Below are positions 10,062 through 22,865 of a DNA stretch of 64,000 nt, piece by piece. The notes under the pieces were generated by a model. It was given only the letters and a program-made list of their open reading frames with translations. It made no database searches and was not told the DNA's origin. Every line of letters starts with the position of its first letter. Within the stretch, counting starts at the first letter, position 1. Origin of the DNA: Callorhinus ursinus (Eukaryota; Chordata; Mammalia; Carnivora; Otariidae); the NCBI RefSeq assembly GCF_003265705.1, contig NW_020313057.1, forward strand, positions 7,676,450 to 7,740,449, written 5' to 3'. The position numbers and the translations under genes are program-made.

Positions 10062-10724
10062 AAAAACCTAATATATTTTTTATCTCTGACATTCCCACTA
10101 TATGACCTATTTGGGGAAAAAATTTAAATTTGATTTCAGGATTAAAGTGTTTAAGGTTTACACGGAACTGTGCATTTTTCTACTTTAAAATTTACTTAAA
10201 GTTTTATCTATCATGCATGTTCTCATCAGTTCTAAATATAAACAAACACAACTTTGACCAGATATGTAACAAATTCAAACAGTAAAAATACTGTCAACAT
10301 CTTTCAAATATTTTGTATGTTAAAATGTTTTCAAGTGATCCTATAAATTAATTCCTCTGGCATACCAATGATACATAAATCTTGACAGGGCTTAAACTAT
10401 GCATACATCAGTATGTAGAGATCTAACTCCAATATGTAAGGAGCTAAAATTGGTGTGCTAACTATAGAATACATGAAATTGAAACTATTTTGGTTGTGAC
10501 CTTACTACTTAGAAGGGCTTAGAGAGCCTAATCTGGAAGGCTCTTAGAAAACCTGACTTGAGCTGTTTTGAGTAGATTCTTTTTTCTTCCCCAAGAACAT
10601 TTTTCTTTGGGAAGGAGAGACATTCATAGTTATTTTACTGACTTTGCAACTATTTTAAATGCAATATTAAATATTCAATTTATTTTTCATAAATGTGGAT
10701 CAATACAATAGTATTTCCTCTCAC
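10062..10724. other. No gene seen; AT-rich unassigned DNA
   Basis: No open frame, RNA gene or repeat recognised in this AT-rich stretch. Confidence 0.5.
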
Positions 10725-10739
10725 TAAAAGTATATTTTC

Positions 10740-10923
10740 TTTTTTTAAGATTGATATTATTTATTTTAGAGAGAGAGGGAGAGGGACAGAGGGAGAGAAT
10801 CTTTAAGCAGACTGCCCACTGACCATGGAGTCCAACGCAGGGCTCCATCTCATGACCCTGAGATCTCTACCTGAGCTGAAACCATGAGTTAGCACTCAAC
10901 TGACTGAGGCACCAGGATGCCCC
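10740..10923 (-). mobile_element. Carnivoran SINE (older subfamily), reverse
   Basis: Begins with TTTTTTAAGATT and has AGAATCTTTAAGCAGACT in place of the younger AGAAGCAGGCTCCC. It ends in a worn GGATGCCCC. The flanks TAAAAGTATATTTTC (10725-10739) and TAAAATTATACTTTC (10924-10938) are an old target duplication with two differences. Confidence 0.88.
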
Positions 10924-10938
10924 TAAAATTATACTTTC

Positions 10939-13128
10939 AAAAATAAAAGCAAACCACATTCATCTCTTCTTCACCTTGTTCCCTTTCCTAACTTCACTCA
11001 ACATTTAGCTAAGTATAAAAACTAATAAAGGCCACTTGAAACATGATAATTAGAAGTTTTTAAAAGATTTCAAATTTAATTCCCCAAGACATCATGAACG
11101 CATTAGAGAATGTGCTTTGTGTGACACCCAGCTGACTAGGTATCCTTACATTTCAAAAGGAAACTAAGATCAAAATAAAGTTATAGACGTTGTCCAACGT
11201 CATGAAGTGAGTGCGTGTTAAAGAGGACTGTGATTGTGCTTTCATTACATCAGTATATCAGCACAGTTCTGTTGATTGTGAAGAGAAGGCAGAATCTTTA
11301 TAATTTGGATGCACCCTTGGACAGCCACAAATTAAGTCATCTTTCTGTGTAATTAAACATGGATATTCTTACATAAAATTCAGAGTAACATTGAACAATT
11401 ACATACACCTGATATGCATTGTATATATTTCTACTTCCTTGCAAATATGTATGGACACTTTCTAAAATGCACATAAAGGATGTTACATCATAAAGATTAT
11501 CCCAGGTTCCATAGGTGTTATATTCTAAAATTAACTCGATACTTTATGTGGTGTCTATGTAGTCTGGCATCACTGCTTTGAGATTCAATGTTTGCATGGT
11601 TCTTTGTATATGCTGACAATGAGTGAATAAGCAGGTATCAAATATGCCTTCAGGGAAGATTATCCATCATTAGAATTGTTAATGCTTAGGAAAAAATGTC
11701 TTTGTGAAGTAAACTTGTGTTAGCTATTCAAAATTTGCTTCTATGCTCATAGCATATACTTACCTTTAACTTGATGAGTAAGATAAAATTGTCCTGTTTC
11801 TTCACTTGAAGGACAATAACCTGTAACTCATTGTTAGGTATTCTTGTTTGTTTTTAATATCTAATATGACATAGCTTAAAGTTAGTGATGACCAGTGTTT
11901 AGAATTACTTGCTTTCAAAGTACATGACTGCACATTATAGATAATTCCTAAATCCATATGTCTCTCTGTAGATGAATTTAGGGATTTGCTTCAACTCCAC
12001 ACACATATTTTCATGAACATACACACTCACAAATATAAAGTTATGCATGGAATCAATTTTTCTATCACAGCTAAAATATGCTCTGGGGTTTTTTAGTGAT
12101 TTTTTTTTAATTTCACACAAGCCTTGTAATTTATTATTTCAGCTTTAATTGTGATAACCACTCAGCCCACAAGATATCAAATACAATGACAATTTGGTAA
12201 AAAAAAAAAAAAGATATGTTGATGGATATGAAGAACGCAACCACATTCTTTCCAGTCTGAGAAAAGCTTAAAATTAGGTTTCTAAGATTAGTGCTGGAAT
12301 GATACATGAGAGAGATTTTTTCTACAATTCTTTGTACATGTCACATGTGTGAAAAATTTAAATCTTACAGACTTCTTTTATATTATCTGCAAATGTGAAA
12401 AGTGGGATCACAGACTTCATATACAACTCCCTATTCAGTAACTGAGTTTAATTATCTGTACTGCATTCACAATTGCCAAAGACACAGATGCAATAGAACT
12501 TGGGGCGTGTGCTTATTTTAAATACCAGTTGTTAACATGGTCTGTGAGCTCAAGCCTCCCACACTCAATAGCATGCTGATTCTTTAATTTTTAATTAGAG
12601 GACCTTGCACATGGAAAAGCAGCAAAGGTAAAACAACTGTTGTGTCTTTTTTCAAAAATTATTTCTAAACAGTGACTCTACTTGAGGATAGCATATTTGT
12701 GGGTGATATGGCAGGAGAGAATAGAACAAGAACTGATTGCTCACATGAGTTCTGCCCCTCCATTGAGAACCTGTTGACTTCCATAGAAGACGGAAACTTC
12801 TATGTATCATGAGGTCTCAGTTATATACTCAGCAGATCGAGCTGAAGAGTGCTGCCATGGTGCACTTGACTTTCATCATTTTCCCTTTAACTCTTGGTAT
12901 GGATTATATTAAAGATCTTAATATATGGGTTTGCTGCAGCTCTCCAGTTGGCTTCATATTATCACTTTCAGTCTTAAATCTTGCTCTTCTCATCAAGGCT
13001 ACATATTTCAAGTCTTCTTTTTAGAAGATTTCTACCAAAAAATAGCTTTTTGGATTAAGTATCTGCCAGTTCCCCTTTTCTCCCTCTCCCTCCCCATTTA
13101 CAATATAATGTTTTAGCTAAATAGAATT
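10939..13128. other. No gene seen; long unassigned AT-rich stretch
   Basis: About 2.2 kb with no repeat I can name and only short open frames (61-71 codons at 11935-12120, 12809-13024 and 12925-13116). These look like chance frames without homologous features. It holds an A12 run near 12201. Confidence 0.5.
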
Positions 13129-13144
13129 AAAAGGTTTGCATTCA

Positions 13145-13320
13145 GGGTGCCTGGGTGGCTCAGATGGTTAAGCGTTTGCCTTCAGCCAGGTCACGATCCC
13201 AGAGTCCTGGGATCGAGTCCCGCATCAGGCTCCCTGCTCAACGGGGAGCCTGCTTCTCCCTCTGCCTCTCTCTCTCTCTCTCTTTGTCTCTTATGAATAA
13301 ATAAATAAAATCTTTTTAAA
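13145..13320 (+). mobile_element. Carnivoran SINE with exact 16-bp target duplication
   Basis: Head GGTGCCTGGGTGGCTCAGAT, GAGTCCTGGGATCGAGTCCC, and the short-middle CTCTGCCTCTCTCTC form with tail CTTATGAATAAATAAATAAA. The duplication AAAAGGTTTGCATTCA is exact at 13129-13144 and 13321-13336. Confidence 0.95.
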
Positions 13321-13484
13321 AAAAGGTTTGCATTCAATAACCACAAAATTCATTTACAGTTTATCTTATCCAGATCTAGTTTCATTAAGATGCTATCTTA
13401 ATCCTCAGTTAACACAGTAGACTTCCCCTAGTAACTCCCAAAATGTTTACAAGAGCTTAGATTTTTCTCATCTCTACTACTGGA

Positions 13485-13800
13485 TGTTTTATATATTAAA
13501 TAAATTAATAAATAATTATAGATATGGAATAAAATTTTTATAATTAAATATAAATGTATTTTTACGTTTATATGTTATATATGATATAGTTTTATAGTTT
13601 TTATATGGGATAAATATATATTTATTAAATAATCAATATTAATATAATTATAGAATAAATGATAAAATAAACACATATTCACATATTAAATAATATTAAT
13701 AATGTTTATATATTATATATATTTACACATATATCATTAAACATTAAATATATTTATATAATGTTATTTATAAATTATACTATATTATTATAAATCACTT
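13485..13800. repeat. AT-rich low-complexity tract
   Basis: Nearly pure A and T with TATA, TTAAT and ATAAAT words for about 300 bases. It is not a clean microsatellite. The sequence could extrude hairpins or act as an easily melted element, but nothing in it shows a function. Confidence 0.8.
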
Positions 13801-14855
13801 TGAATCAGTTATATTTCATTTCATTTCTTAAGCATGATCAAGCCAAGCAGGTGAATATAATTCTGTGGTCAACCAGATAACAAATCACAGTAGTCTAGAA
13901 TTAGCCACTGGAATGCAAAGTTGCTCCCTTCGCAGGAAGTAGTACTATGTATATTGGGGCCAAGAAGTCTTTGGGGAATTAAAAAAGACAAATGAGACCC
14001 ACAGCCTGCATTGGTTTTCTTTTGCTATGTGTCAAATTACCAAATTTAGCAGTTTAAAACAATATAGAATGTAATAGCTCAGTGTCCTAAATTAGGGAAT
14101 CTGGGTATGTCATAGCTAAGTTGCCTGCTTAGCATCTTAGCAAACTGAAACAAAAGACATTTGTAACTGGAAAATATATGAGGATAGTTATTTTAGGTGT
14201 ATCTGAATCCAGGGACGTGAAGGGAAGTGGCAAGCCACTGTCTATCTATTCAGTCGCAGCCCTGATTATTTTTGTTCGCTTCTTCTTCAAAGGTTGTAGA
14301 AAAGAAGACCAATGGTAGCCAGATAACTGGATCTTTATACTTTAATAATTTTATTAGAAGAGAAAAGGGAATATTTTAATTAATCTAATTTTTTATTTTC
14401 CCATTCCTAGGCCAAATGCTGGGGGCAGGTTGATAGGCATTCTGATTAGCCAGGTCCTCTTCCCTTCTTGCAACAAAGCATAACACAATTTTAGTTACAT
14501 CAACTAGGCTCTCTTTTGTCCACTTTGCTTATAAAATTTCTCTATATTATGACAATTTCCAAATAACCAAAAGTTGAGGGGAGATGGATGGAAACTCAAT
14601 GTACCAACCATCTTCAAAGGCCCTACTTTTATCTTTTCATCTGGCATTTTTTGGTGGTATATTTTAAGCAAAGTTATAGGTATTATGTCATTTAACCCTT
14701 AAATATTTCAGCATGAAACACATAAAAATGGATAATTTCTTAACAGACACCATGCCATTCCCATGGCTATTGAAATAATGTGTTAATACCACATAATCCC
14801 CTATTAAATTTATTGTTAATATGTTCAATAAGAATCTATACAGAGCACACTTACT
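13801..14855. other. Mostly unassigned; possible old LTR scrap near 14010-14120
   Basis: Around 14010-14120 the text 'TTGCTATGTGTCAAATTACC' and 'TTTAGCAGTTTAAAACAATA' resembles the antisense 3' part of old MaLR-type LTRs. The rest shows no open frame or repeat that I recognise. Confidence 0.3.
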
Positions 14856-14859
14856 ATAA

Positions 14860-15300
14860 TTTTTAAAAAACATTAATAAAATTGATAAACACTATCCGGA
14901 CTGACCCAGGAAAACAAAAAGGTACAAATTACAACTGTTAATAATAAAACAGAGTGGGCATTACCACAGACTTTCAAGGTTTTAAAATGATAATAAGGGA
15001 AAACTATGACGAGCTTTATTATAAAAAATTTGACAATTCATGTGAAATTAATAAATTTCTTGAAAGCTAAGATTAGCCAAAAGTCTCTTATGGAGAAATA
15101 GACAATCTGAATATCTGTATGTCTTCAAGTAAAGAAACTGAATTTGTAGTTATAGCCATCTAAAAAGGAAATATCCAGTTTCATTGGTTCAGTTTCTACC
15201 TAAAATTAAAGGAATATTTGAACAGATACCACCATAGAAGATATATTACCACAAGAAAACACCCCTTATATATTTGGCCATTAGAGAAATGCAAACAAGC
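14860..15300 (+). mobile_element. Old LINE-1 ORF2 fragment
   Basis: Decayed ORF2 text from 'AATAAAATTGATAAACACT' through a DNA equivalent of the 'nnlyEqYDeLYyKNLtI' region to 'GGAGAAATAGACAATCTGAA'. Near 15280-15300 it jumps to the later 'GGCCATTAGAGAAATGCAAA' text, so part of the reverse transcriptase region is missing. Confidence 0.65.
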
Positions 15301-15309
15301 ACCATAATG

Positions 15310-15412
15310 TGAAAAAGAGAAAGAGAGAGGGAGACAGAGAGAGACACGGGAGGGACGGAGGAAGGAAGGATGAAAGGAAGAAGGAAAAATAAAAAGGAGA
15401 AAAAAAAAAACT
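15310..15412. repeat. Purine-rich (GA/GGAA) low-complexity tract
   Basis: About 100 bases of almost only G and A on the plus strand (GAGA, GGAAGGAAGG, then A-rich). The minus open frames at 15196-15477 are simply its pyrimidine translation. Confidence 0.85.
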
Positions 15413-15419
15413 GACCACA

Positions 15420-15840
15420 CCAAGTACTGTTGATTTTTGGAATTTTTTATAAAGGGAAACATGCACTTAGCACACATTGCCTAAACCCTACTCCCTGGTC
15501 TTTGCCAAAGTAAAATGAAAATTGTATTTATTCCAAGTCCTCTAAAGGAACATTTTTAGTGACTTCATTGATAATCACCAAAATCTCTAAACAACTCAAA
15601 TGCCTTTAAGTGGGGTTTGGACAAACACACTGTGGCACATTCCTACAACAGAATGCTTCTCTATGATGAAAGCGAAAGGCACAGGCATGTGTGTGGGTGA
15701 ATCTCGGTGCTTTATGCTAAGGGAAACAAACCAAACCCAAAATTTTGTCTACTCAATGGTTACATTTTTATGCCATCCTGAAAAAAAACAAAACTACAGC
15801 GATAATCCAACAGTATGCATTTGTTAGAACTCATGAAATA
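15420..15840 (+). mobile_element. Old LINE-1 3' end fragment
   Basis: Follows the end of ORF2 and the 3' UTR in worn form: 'AACAACTCAAATGCCTTTAA', 'CACTGTGGCACATTCCTACA', 'AACAGAATGCTTCTCTATGA'. The open frame at 15600-15827 is part of it. Confidence 0.6.
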
Positions 15841-15879
15841 GTAAACTTAAAAAAAAAACGACTTTTTTTCCCAAGAGGG

Positions 15880-16176
15880 TCGCTTTATACGTGGATTTTT
15901 TTATAAGTACAGTATGGTGCTGTAAATGTATTTTCTCTTCCTTATGATTTCCTTAACATTTTCTTTTCTCTGGCTTATTTTATTGTAAGAATACAGTATA
16001 TAATAAATACAACATACAAAATATGTGTTAATTGACTCTTTATGTTATTGCTAAGGCTTCCAGTCAACAGCAGGCATTTAGTAGTCAAGTTTTAGGGGAG
16101 TCAAAAATTATATGTGGATTTTTGACTGCACAGGGGTCAGCACCCTTAACCCTTGCACTACTCCAAGGTCAACTAT
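15880..16176 (-). mobile_element. Tigger-like (Tc1/mariner class) non-autonomous DNA transposon remnant
   Basis: Text typical of a common mammalian Tigger-type element: 'GTAAATGTATTTTCTCTTCC', 'AAGAATACAGTATATAATAA', 'TGTTAATTGACTC', 'GGCTTCCAGTCAACAGCAGG', 'GGATTTTTGACTGCACAGGG', ending CCAAGGTCAACTATA. Only the right terminal inverted repeat is present. The left end runs into an A-run and a worn segment near 15850. There is no transposase. The orientation given is the usual consensus direction and is uncertain. Confidence 0.6.
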
Positions 16177-16179
16177 ACT

Positions 16180-17160
16180 TGTTTATACTTAATATTTTAT
16201 TTAATTAATTCAGTGGTCCAGTCTCTTTGCTTTATAACCATGTATATCCCATTCTTCAACTTATAAATTTGTTATCTCATTAACTTTGAACTTTATTAAA
16301 AAAAACTAGCTCTTGAGCTATATTTATGCTGTCTTCAATAACTAAGAATTTTACTTGGTTGATTGAGAAAACATCTTAATATTCTTGAAGAATTATGCAG
16401 AAGTTTGGTCTATAGTCTCCTTAGAAAAGTGCATAGGAGAGATTTAAAAATAGGTTGGTTTGTGTTGCTTCATGGGATCTTTCTTTCTTTTTCTTTTTAT
16501 TGTTTTATTTCATTTTGTTTCTCCTGGATGTCTGTAGGATTTGTACATTGTCTTAATAATTCAAACATTTTAGTGTGTTCTTCTTATTGGGATTTTCTGG
16601 ACACAAGAAACCTCTTTAATCTCCATAGTTATGCCACTTTCAAATTTTTCTCCAATTTCGTGTGACAATTTATCCTATCTAATTAGGTTAATTTTTTTTC
16701 AAGAAGAATAACTTTATTTTCTCTTCTTCTCTGCCTTTCTAGTGAAAGAAGAGGGAGCTGCTGTTCAAAATTGTCTTTCATACTCGAATATTTTCTCTAT
16801 TTTGTTGTGTATTTTTCTATCACTATTATTTTAATAGGGTAAAATTATTGCATACACCCAAAAAAATCAAATTCTAGAGTAGGATAAATGTTAATTCCCT
16901 TCAATCCCCTCTCAAGTGTTAACACTGTTTTAATGTTTTAGAGTTTAACGTTTGTATGTGAGGATGAGTATGTGTATGTTTATGTATATCAAATTTCAAT
17001 TCTTGGGTCAAGTTTGTATCTTCCTTGAAGGCCTCCATGACCACCCATGTCTGCAGTCCTTTATCCCTCAACAAATCACATTGTCTAAATCCCCCATGAA
17101 GTGTTTGTGAGTGGGAAATATGTAACCACTCTTGCACACTTTATGGAGGAAAAATTGATA
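16180..17160. other. No gene seen; T-rich unassigned DNA
   Basis: A 100-codon plus frame (16363-16665) is T-rich and hydrophobic by composition, with no family resemblance. Some of the T-rich text may be antisense LINE-1, but I cannot place it. Confidence 0.4.
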
Positions 17161-17425
17161 AAATACGTCAAAATTATAAAATTCAGTTACTACTCTACCT
17201 GAAAATTCTATTGCTAGGAATTCAAACTAATGCCTCTGTCAATGTATACAGATATGGATTGCAGTAACATGGTAAAAAATAGTCAAAACAACTCTAAAAC
17301 AGCTAACATGCCCACCAGTAGGTTCTAAACTATATAAATCATGACATAAACTACAATGGAGTTGTACTGCATTAATATTATCACTTCCTTCACCTAAAAA
17401 GAAGGACGTAACAAGGTATATCTGG
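17160..17425 (+). mobile_element. Old LINE-1 3' UTR-like fragment
   Basis: Phrases such as 'ATTCTATTGCTAGGAATTCA', 'TAACATGCCCACCAGTAGGT' and 'AACTACAATGGAGTTGTACT' follow the order of the 3' part of old L1s, heavily worn. Confidence 0.45.
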
Positions 17426-17486
17426 CATAAAATTATCTCCAAAAAATACATACATAGCACATAAAATGTTTAGAAAGGTACCAAAC

Positions 17487-17670
17487 GGGGGCACCTGAGT
17501 GGCTCAGTTGATTAAGCACCTGACTCTTGGTTTCAGCTCCTGGTAGGAGCCCTGCATCTGGCTTCACACTCAGAGGGAGTCTATTTGAGAGTCTCTTCAT
17601 CTGCCCTACCCTCCACTTGCTTATGCTCGACCTCTCTCGCTCTCTCAAATAAAAAAGTAAATATTAAAAA
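17487..17670 (+). mobile_element. Carnivoran SINE (older form); target word present three times
   Basis: Head GGGGCACCTGAGTGGCTCAG, then a worn body with GGGAGTCTATTTGAGAGTCT and tail CAAATAAAAAAGTAAATATT. AAAGGTACCAAAC flanks it exactly at 17474-17486 and 17671-17683. The same word occurs a third time at 17701-17713, 30 bases further on. Confidence 0.93.
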
Positions 17671-17760
17671 AAAGGTACCAAACAAGCAAACAGAAAATAG
17701 AAAGGTACCAAACAGTGTGTGAATAAAATCACATGTGCCCTCATGCATGCGTGTGCATGC

Positions 17761-17800
17761 ACACACACGTGTGTGTGTGTGTGTGTATGTGTGTACATAT
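17761..17800. repeat. (AC)n/(GT)n dinucleotide microsatellite
   Basis: ACACACAC at 17761-17768 runs straight into a GT run to about 17794. The AC/GT switch makes the centre self-complementary. Minus open frames here (17581-17858) are products of the repeat. Confidence 0.9.
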
Positions 17801-20125
17801 ACAGGGAGAGTGAAACAGAAGGGAGGGGGATTTCAATGTGGGAAAAGGAAACTTTCACTTTTTTGTTTCTGCTTTTATTTTGATAAACTTTTTTGCATTT
17901 TCTAACCTCATAAGTAAATCACATGTATGCATTCAGGTATGTGTTTAATGACAATCAGACTTACCTGGACAGTGACACATGTGACGGTTTTCTTTTACTA
18001 CTTCTCCATATTAACAAAATTAATAACTGTGGTTTCTAAAGCCTTGTGCCAATTAAAAGTCCCCACTACCCAAAAAGATTATGTTCCACAGTTTATTTAA
18101 TGTTTTTTGGAAGCCCAAACTCAACATTTGTGCACATAAAAATATTATAAATGCTAGTTTCCTAGCAAGTAACAAAACATACTTTGTCCATAAATAACTG
18201 AATGAATTTGTTGCTTTGCTTTTGAGTTTACCCATCCATATGTAGTTTATGTGACAGACCTAAGAGCTTCTTTTTCTTCCAGTTCCCTCCATTTTTCTTT
18301 GGTATCTCATTTTAAGTGGGGGATTTTGATAGCTTGTCTGAAGACTTCTAATGTTTTAGCCTGGCAGCTTTGGGAATGAGACACCCTGGGATTGGAGCAG
18401 TCTTTGTTGATGGGGCAAGTGCTGGGAACTGGGTCAGAGAATAGTGTGCCCAGACCAGGTAATTAGGACAGAGGAGAGATGAAGACACTGAGAAGCCACT
18501 GGAATGAACATTATGCAGAGACAGTGGTAGTGATAGGTGAAATACGAGCTGGTTTACATCCAGGGAAGTATAGGAGAGTGGAAGAGATGTGGTAGCAAGA
18601 GTTTGGAAGGAGATTATATTCAAATCAATTTGACCTCAGTATTATTAGAAGGGAACAATGCCCCATGAGTATTGTTCATCAGGACTTACTGAACAAATAT
18701 TGTTGGCAACCTTGGAGAAAGGATGATTGAATGGTAAACATGCCTTGGAAGTTAAAGACAGTGAACTGCTCAGAAGAATTTAGACTTTTCTCTTCCGGAG
18801 TCTCTGATCATATTCTAAGGAATAAAAACTTAGAGAACTTCTCCTCTTCTCTCCAAGAGAACTTTTTAAGATCCAGAGGAAAGATCTCTCTCTCTCTCTG
18901 TCTCTGTGTCTGTCTCTCTCTAAGATAAGGCAGATATGCCAGGTGCTCTAGGTTGGATTTGGGTCTAATAATTTTAGGGTTTCTCCTAAAAGAGGAGCCA
19001 GATGTGGTACAGAAATGTCTGACCCTCTTCCTGTCACCCTGAGGGGAATTGGAGTGTGGGAAATCAATGCTACCAAGGTGCTCTGTGACTATATAAAGGA
19101 TATGTTTTCTGATCCAGAGACCTTGTGCTTCTAGGATTAATAAACAAAGATAAGTAAAGATATAAAACTTGATAGTTAATATCTGCATTCTGTGTGAATA
19201 GTTCAATTTTTCAGATGTTGTTGGGGAAAGTAGAATTAGCTATATATATATGTATAGTTAATATATATAATATATACATATAATATCTTCTGAGATTACC
19301 CTTATTTCAAATTATTCTACCGTATCATTACCCTGACATAAATCATCAGAATATCTTAAAATTTTAGGCTTAGGTTGTCAGATTATATCTTCCATAACTT
19401 CCTTCCCTTGGAGAAAGGCTAAAAGGACTGAGGAGAATTCAGGAAGCAAGTTTGGATTCAGAGGAAGCTCAAGGTCTCGTGAGAAACTTGAGTTCTAGGC
19501 AGGTGAGACAAGGCAGAAGCCCAGTGAAATGGATCAGGCTGAAAACTAAAGGAGTTTGAGTCTGAAAACTAGAAGTGACATTCAGTACATTGCAAGCTGG
19601 GTCTTAATGCATGCTCACAAAACTGACTTCAAGATCAATTACCTGGAAAAGGTGAAGCAGGTAACTCATATCATTCACTGGTTAGGACTGACTCAAAACA
19701 TCCCCATGGGAGGCTGCAGCTATATGGAATCATTGGCTGCACCTGGCAACAGCTGACAAAATCAACCATTATATTTTATTTTGTTTTGTTTGTTTCATTA
19801 TTTCATTTATTTTATTTTTTTCTTTTTCTTCTGGTGATATTCGTATAGATGGTGTTCTTTAGCACACAGTAAGAAAACACAGAGGCTTGCACCCCTCGGT
19901 ATCTATCATTGGTCATGGTTACATGAATCTAGAAAAATGAACAATGCAAAAACGTTTACTTTTTCCCTTCTCCTAATGTTCACTGACAGGGAGGACTATT
20001 GTTTTTGAGGATTTTTTTGTTGTTGTTTTTTTTCTCTTGGGATTCAAAAATAGTTGCTTTCCCTTCTACATGCAGCAATATTCCGATCATTTTATGCAGT
20101 AATGTTTGTAATGCATTGCCTTTAG
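17801..20125. other. No gene seen; unassigned stretch with small simple repeats
   Basis: Holds a CT-rich run (18885-18920), a TA-rich run (19225-19285) and a T-rich run (19770-19830). At 19090-19145 a TATATAAAGG box lies about 45 bases upstream of ATTAATAAAC, an arrangement that could be part of an LTR, but no ends are visible. Open frames here are short and unlike any family I know. Confidence 0.4.
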
Positions 20126-20129
20126 TGTA

Positions 20130-20262
20130 TCTGTCTTATTTCCCAATAAAATTGTAAGATCCTTCAGGATAGGGATAATGTTTAATAGTTATATGAGTTA
20201 TAATCCTAGGAATAGTTCTAAGGACCTAGAGAATACTCAATAAGTAATTATTTACTGATATA
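20130..20262 (+). mobile_element. LINE-2 3' end
   Basis: Text runs 'AAAATTGTAAGATCCTTCAG', 'GATAGGGATAATGTTTAATA', 'CTAGAGAATACTCAATAAGT', which is the worn form of the L2 3' end (…gtaagctcc…gcaggga…ctcaataaat…). Confidence 0.65.
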
Positions 20263-20815
20263 AAATCATCTAAAACAGTCATAAACAAAACAAAATATAT
20301 TCACAGGATTCAGAAAGGAAGACTGGATAATAAAAAAATAACAAATTAAGAAACTGTTTCTAGCTAATAATGATAGAACTTGTGCTAGACTAACCTTCTG
20401 CCATAAATGCTAAAAATCTAAACAATATATATAAAACATATGACTGTAATTCCTGAGGTAAGAGACACAAGGTGGAGCCCTATGATTGTTCTGGCTTTCT
20501 GCTTAAATGTACCTCCCAGATCACAGATCAGGGAGGTGGAGCCTGAGTAGAATGGAGCAACTTCACTGAGCTGACAAAGCACATAGTAGATATAATATGG
20601 GACTACTGAGGCAGCTGAATCTCAAGGGACATAGTACTTGAGATGTAGAAGTACAAAAATCTGTAAGGAAGACCCTTAATGTTTTGGCTAAATAATAAGA
20701 CTTTGGCCAGGTATTCAGTTGAAAACCCAGAAATGTCACATGTTAGGAGTAGGGTTGCATTCTAGCCAAAAGTAAGAGTTAAGGTAGACGTGACATGTCA
20801 AAAATTCCAAACAAT
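20263..20815. other. Unassigned; possibly LINE-1 5' untranslated sequence
   Basis: It directly precedes recognisable L1 ORF1 text and has the purine-rich, stop-laden look of an old L1 leader, but no landmark fixes it. Confidence 0.35.
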
Positions 20816-22345
20816 CATGAAAGGAATCACACTTTTCAACCAGTAAACCATTTTACAGAACAATTTCAATATTACTTCAAAGGAGACAACAAAATTTAGA
20901 CTATCATCAAAGTATCAAGAATATTCAGCATAAAATACAAAAATGCTGCACATGAAAATAAATTAAAAAAATACATAACCCATAATCAAGGAAAAAAAGT
21001 CAACAAACAGAGCTAGTGTTGATATAGATGTTAGAATTAGCTTGTAAGGACTTTAAACAATCATAGATACATTTAACAATGATAATGAAAACATGGACAA
21101 AATGAGTGAACTGATGGTGTCTCAAAATCTCAGGAGACAAATGGAAAAGATAAAACAATCTAAAACATAAATTTTAGAAGGTAAAAAATGTATAAAATCT
21201 AAAAAGAAAAAATACTGAATGATCAGATCGGACTGAAAAGTTCTCTGACTTAAAATCTAAAGTAATAGGAAAATATACAAAATTGAAGCACAAAGAAAAA
21301 TATGCCTAATAAATGACCAGCATATCCACAAACTATGATACAATATTAAGTAGTCTAAGCTACATGCAATGGAAGTCCCAGAGGAAGAGATGAAGAGATT
21401 TCAACAGGAAAATTATATTTGATGATATAATAGGAAAGCATTTTCCAAACTGGATTAAAAGGAAAAAAAAAAAAAAAACAAACCTGTAACCCACATATAA
21501 AGGATCTCAGTAAACCCTAGAGAGATTAATACAAAACAAAAACAAAAAACACCATATAAGCACTTCTTAATCAAATTACTGAAACCAAGTTTAGCATAAA
21601 TATATTAAAAGTAGTTGGGGAAGAAGGGCACATTACATACAGCAGAACAATGGTACAAATTACCTTTGTCTTCATATCACAGTGGATTGGCATGTTTAAA
21701 ATGCTGCAAGAAAAAATAAATTTCTGAGCTTAGAATTCAGTTTCAAAAATGAAGGCAAAATAAAGACATTTTAAGCAAAACAAAAGCTGAAAGAATCAAT
21801 GTTCAGTAGACCTCCTTTTACAGAAATACAAAAGGAAATTTCTCAGGTGGAGAGAATATATTATACTGACACTTAGATCTACAGAAAGGTCCAAAGAACA
21901 CTGGAAGTAATAAATATGAAAGATTATTTTCTCATTTGTTAATACCTTTAAATGATGAATGATGTTTGTTTGAAGTAAAAGCAATAATGTAAACGATGTC
22001 ATAAAATGATTTATGACATAGGAAATTGAAATGGGCTACTGTGGCATAAAAGACAGAGGGAGTCAATGGAAGTAAACTGTTAACACTCTCAAATTTTACT
22101 AAAAGTGATATAATATTATTTGGGAATGGATGATAATAGGTTAAAGATTCGTATAATAAGCTCTTAAGAAAACACTGAAAAATAAAGGTGTAAAGACAAA
22201 CAAAAAATAAATAAATATTTTTAAAGAGGAGATAAAATGGAATATTAATAAATACCTAGTTAATAAAAACAAACAAACAAACAAACAAACAAACAAAAAA
22301 CAAACTCCAGAGAGGATGACAGAGGAAACAAAAACATTAGAAACA

Positions 22346-22550
22346 GGGCACCTGGGTGGCTCAGTCAGTTAAGGGTCTGCCTTCCTTTCAAGTCATGATC
22401 CCAGGGTCCTGGGATAGAGCCCCATATCAGCTCCCTGCTCAGGGGGGGAGCCTGCTTCTCTGCCCCTTCCCCTGCTTGTGTGCCTTACTATATCTTACTT
22501 ACTTATATCTTACTATATCTCTCTCTCAAATAAATAAAATCTTTAAAAAA
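22346..22550 (+). mobile_element. Carnivoran SINE inside old LINE-1
   Basis: Head GGGCACCTGGGTGGCTCAG, GGGTCCTGGGATAGAGCCCC, and tail TAAATAAAATCTTTAAAAAA. The target duplication is worn: ATTAGAAACA (22336-22345) against ATTGGAACCA (22551-22560). Confidence 0.92.
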
Positions 22551-22865
22551 ATTGGAACCAAAAAGAATAGCAAAAAGTGATATTATGTTATATGAAATTA
22601 ACACGTCAATAATTATATTAAATATAAATAGATTAGACTCTTGAATTAAAAGGAAGAATTTACCATATTCACTGAACAAGGAAGACTCAACTCTACTCCT
22701 TACAAGAGATACATTTTACATATAAAACTGCAGATATAAGTGAAAGAATGGAGAAAGATATATTATGTTAGCCATAAAAAACCTGGAATGACTCTATTAC
22801 CTGAAAAAGTGAACTGAGAGCTTAGAGTATAACTATTGATAAAGAGGGATATTTAACAATGACAA

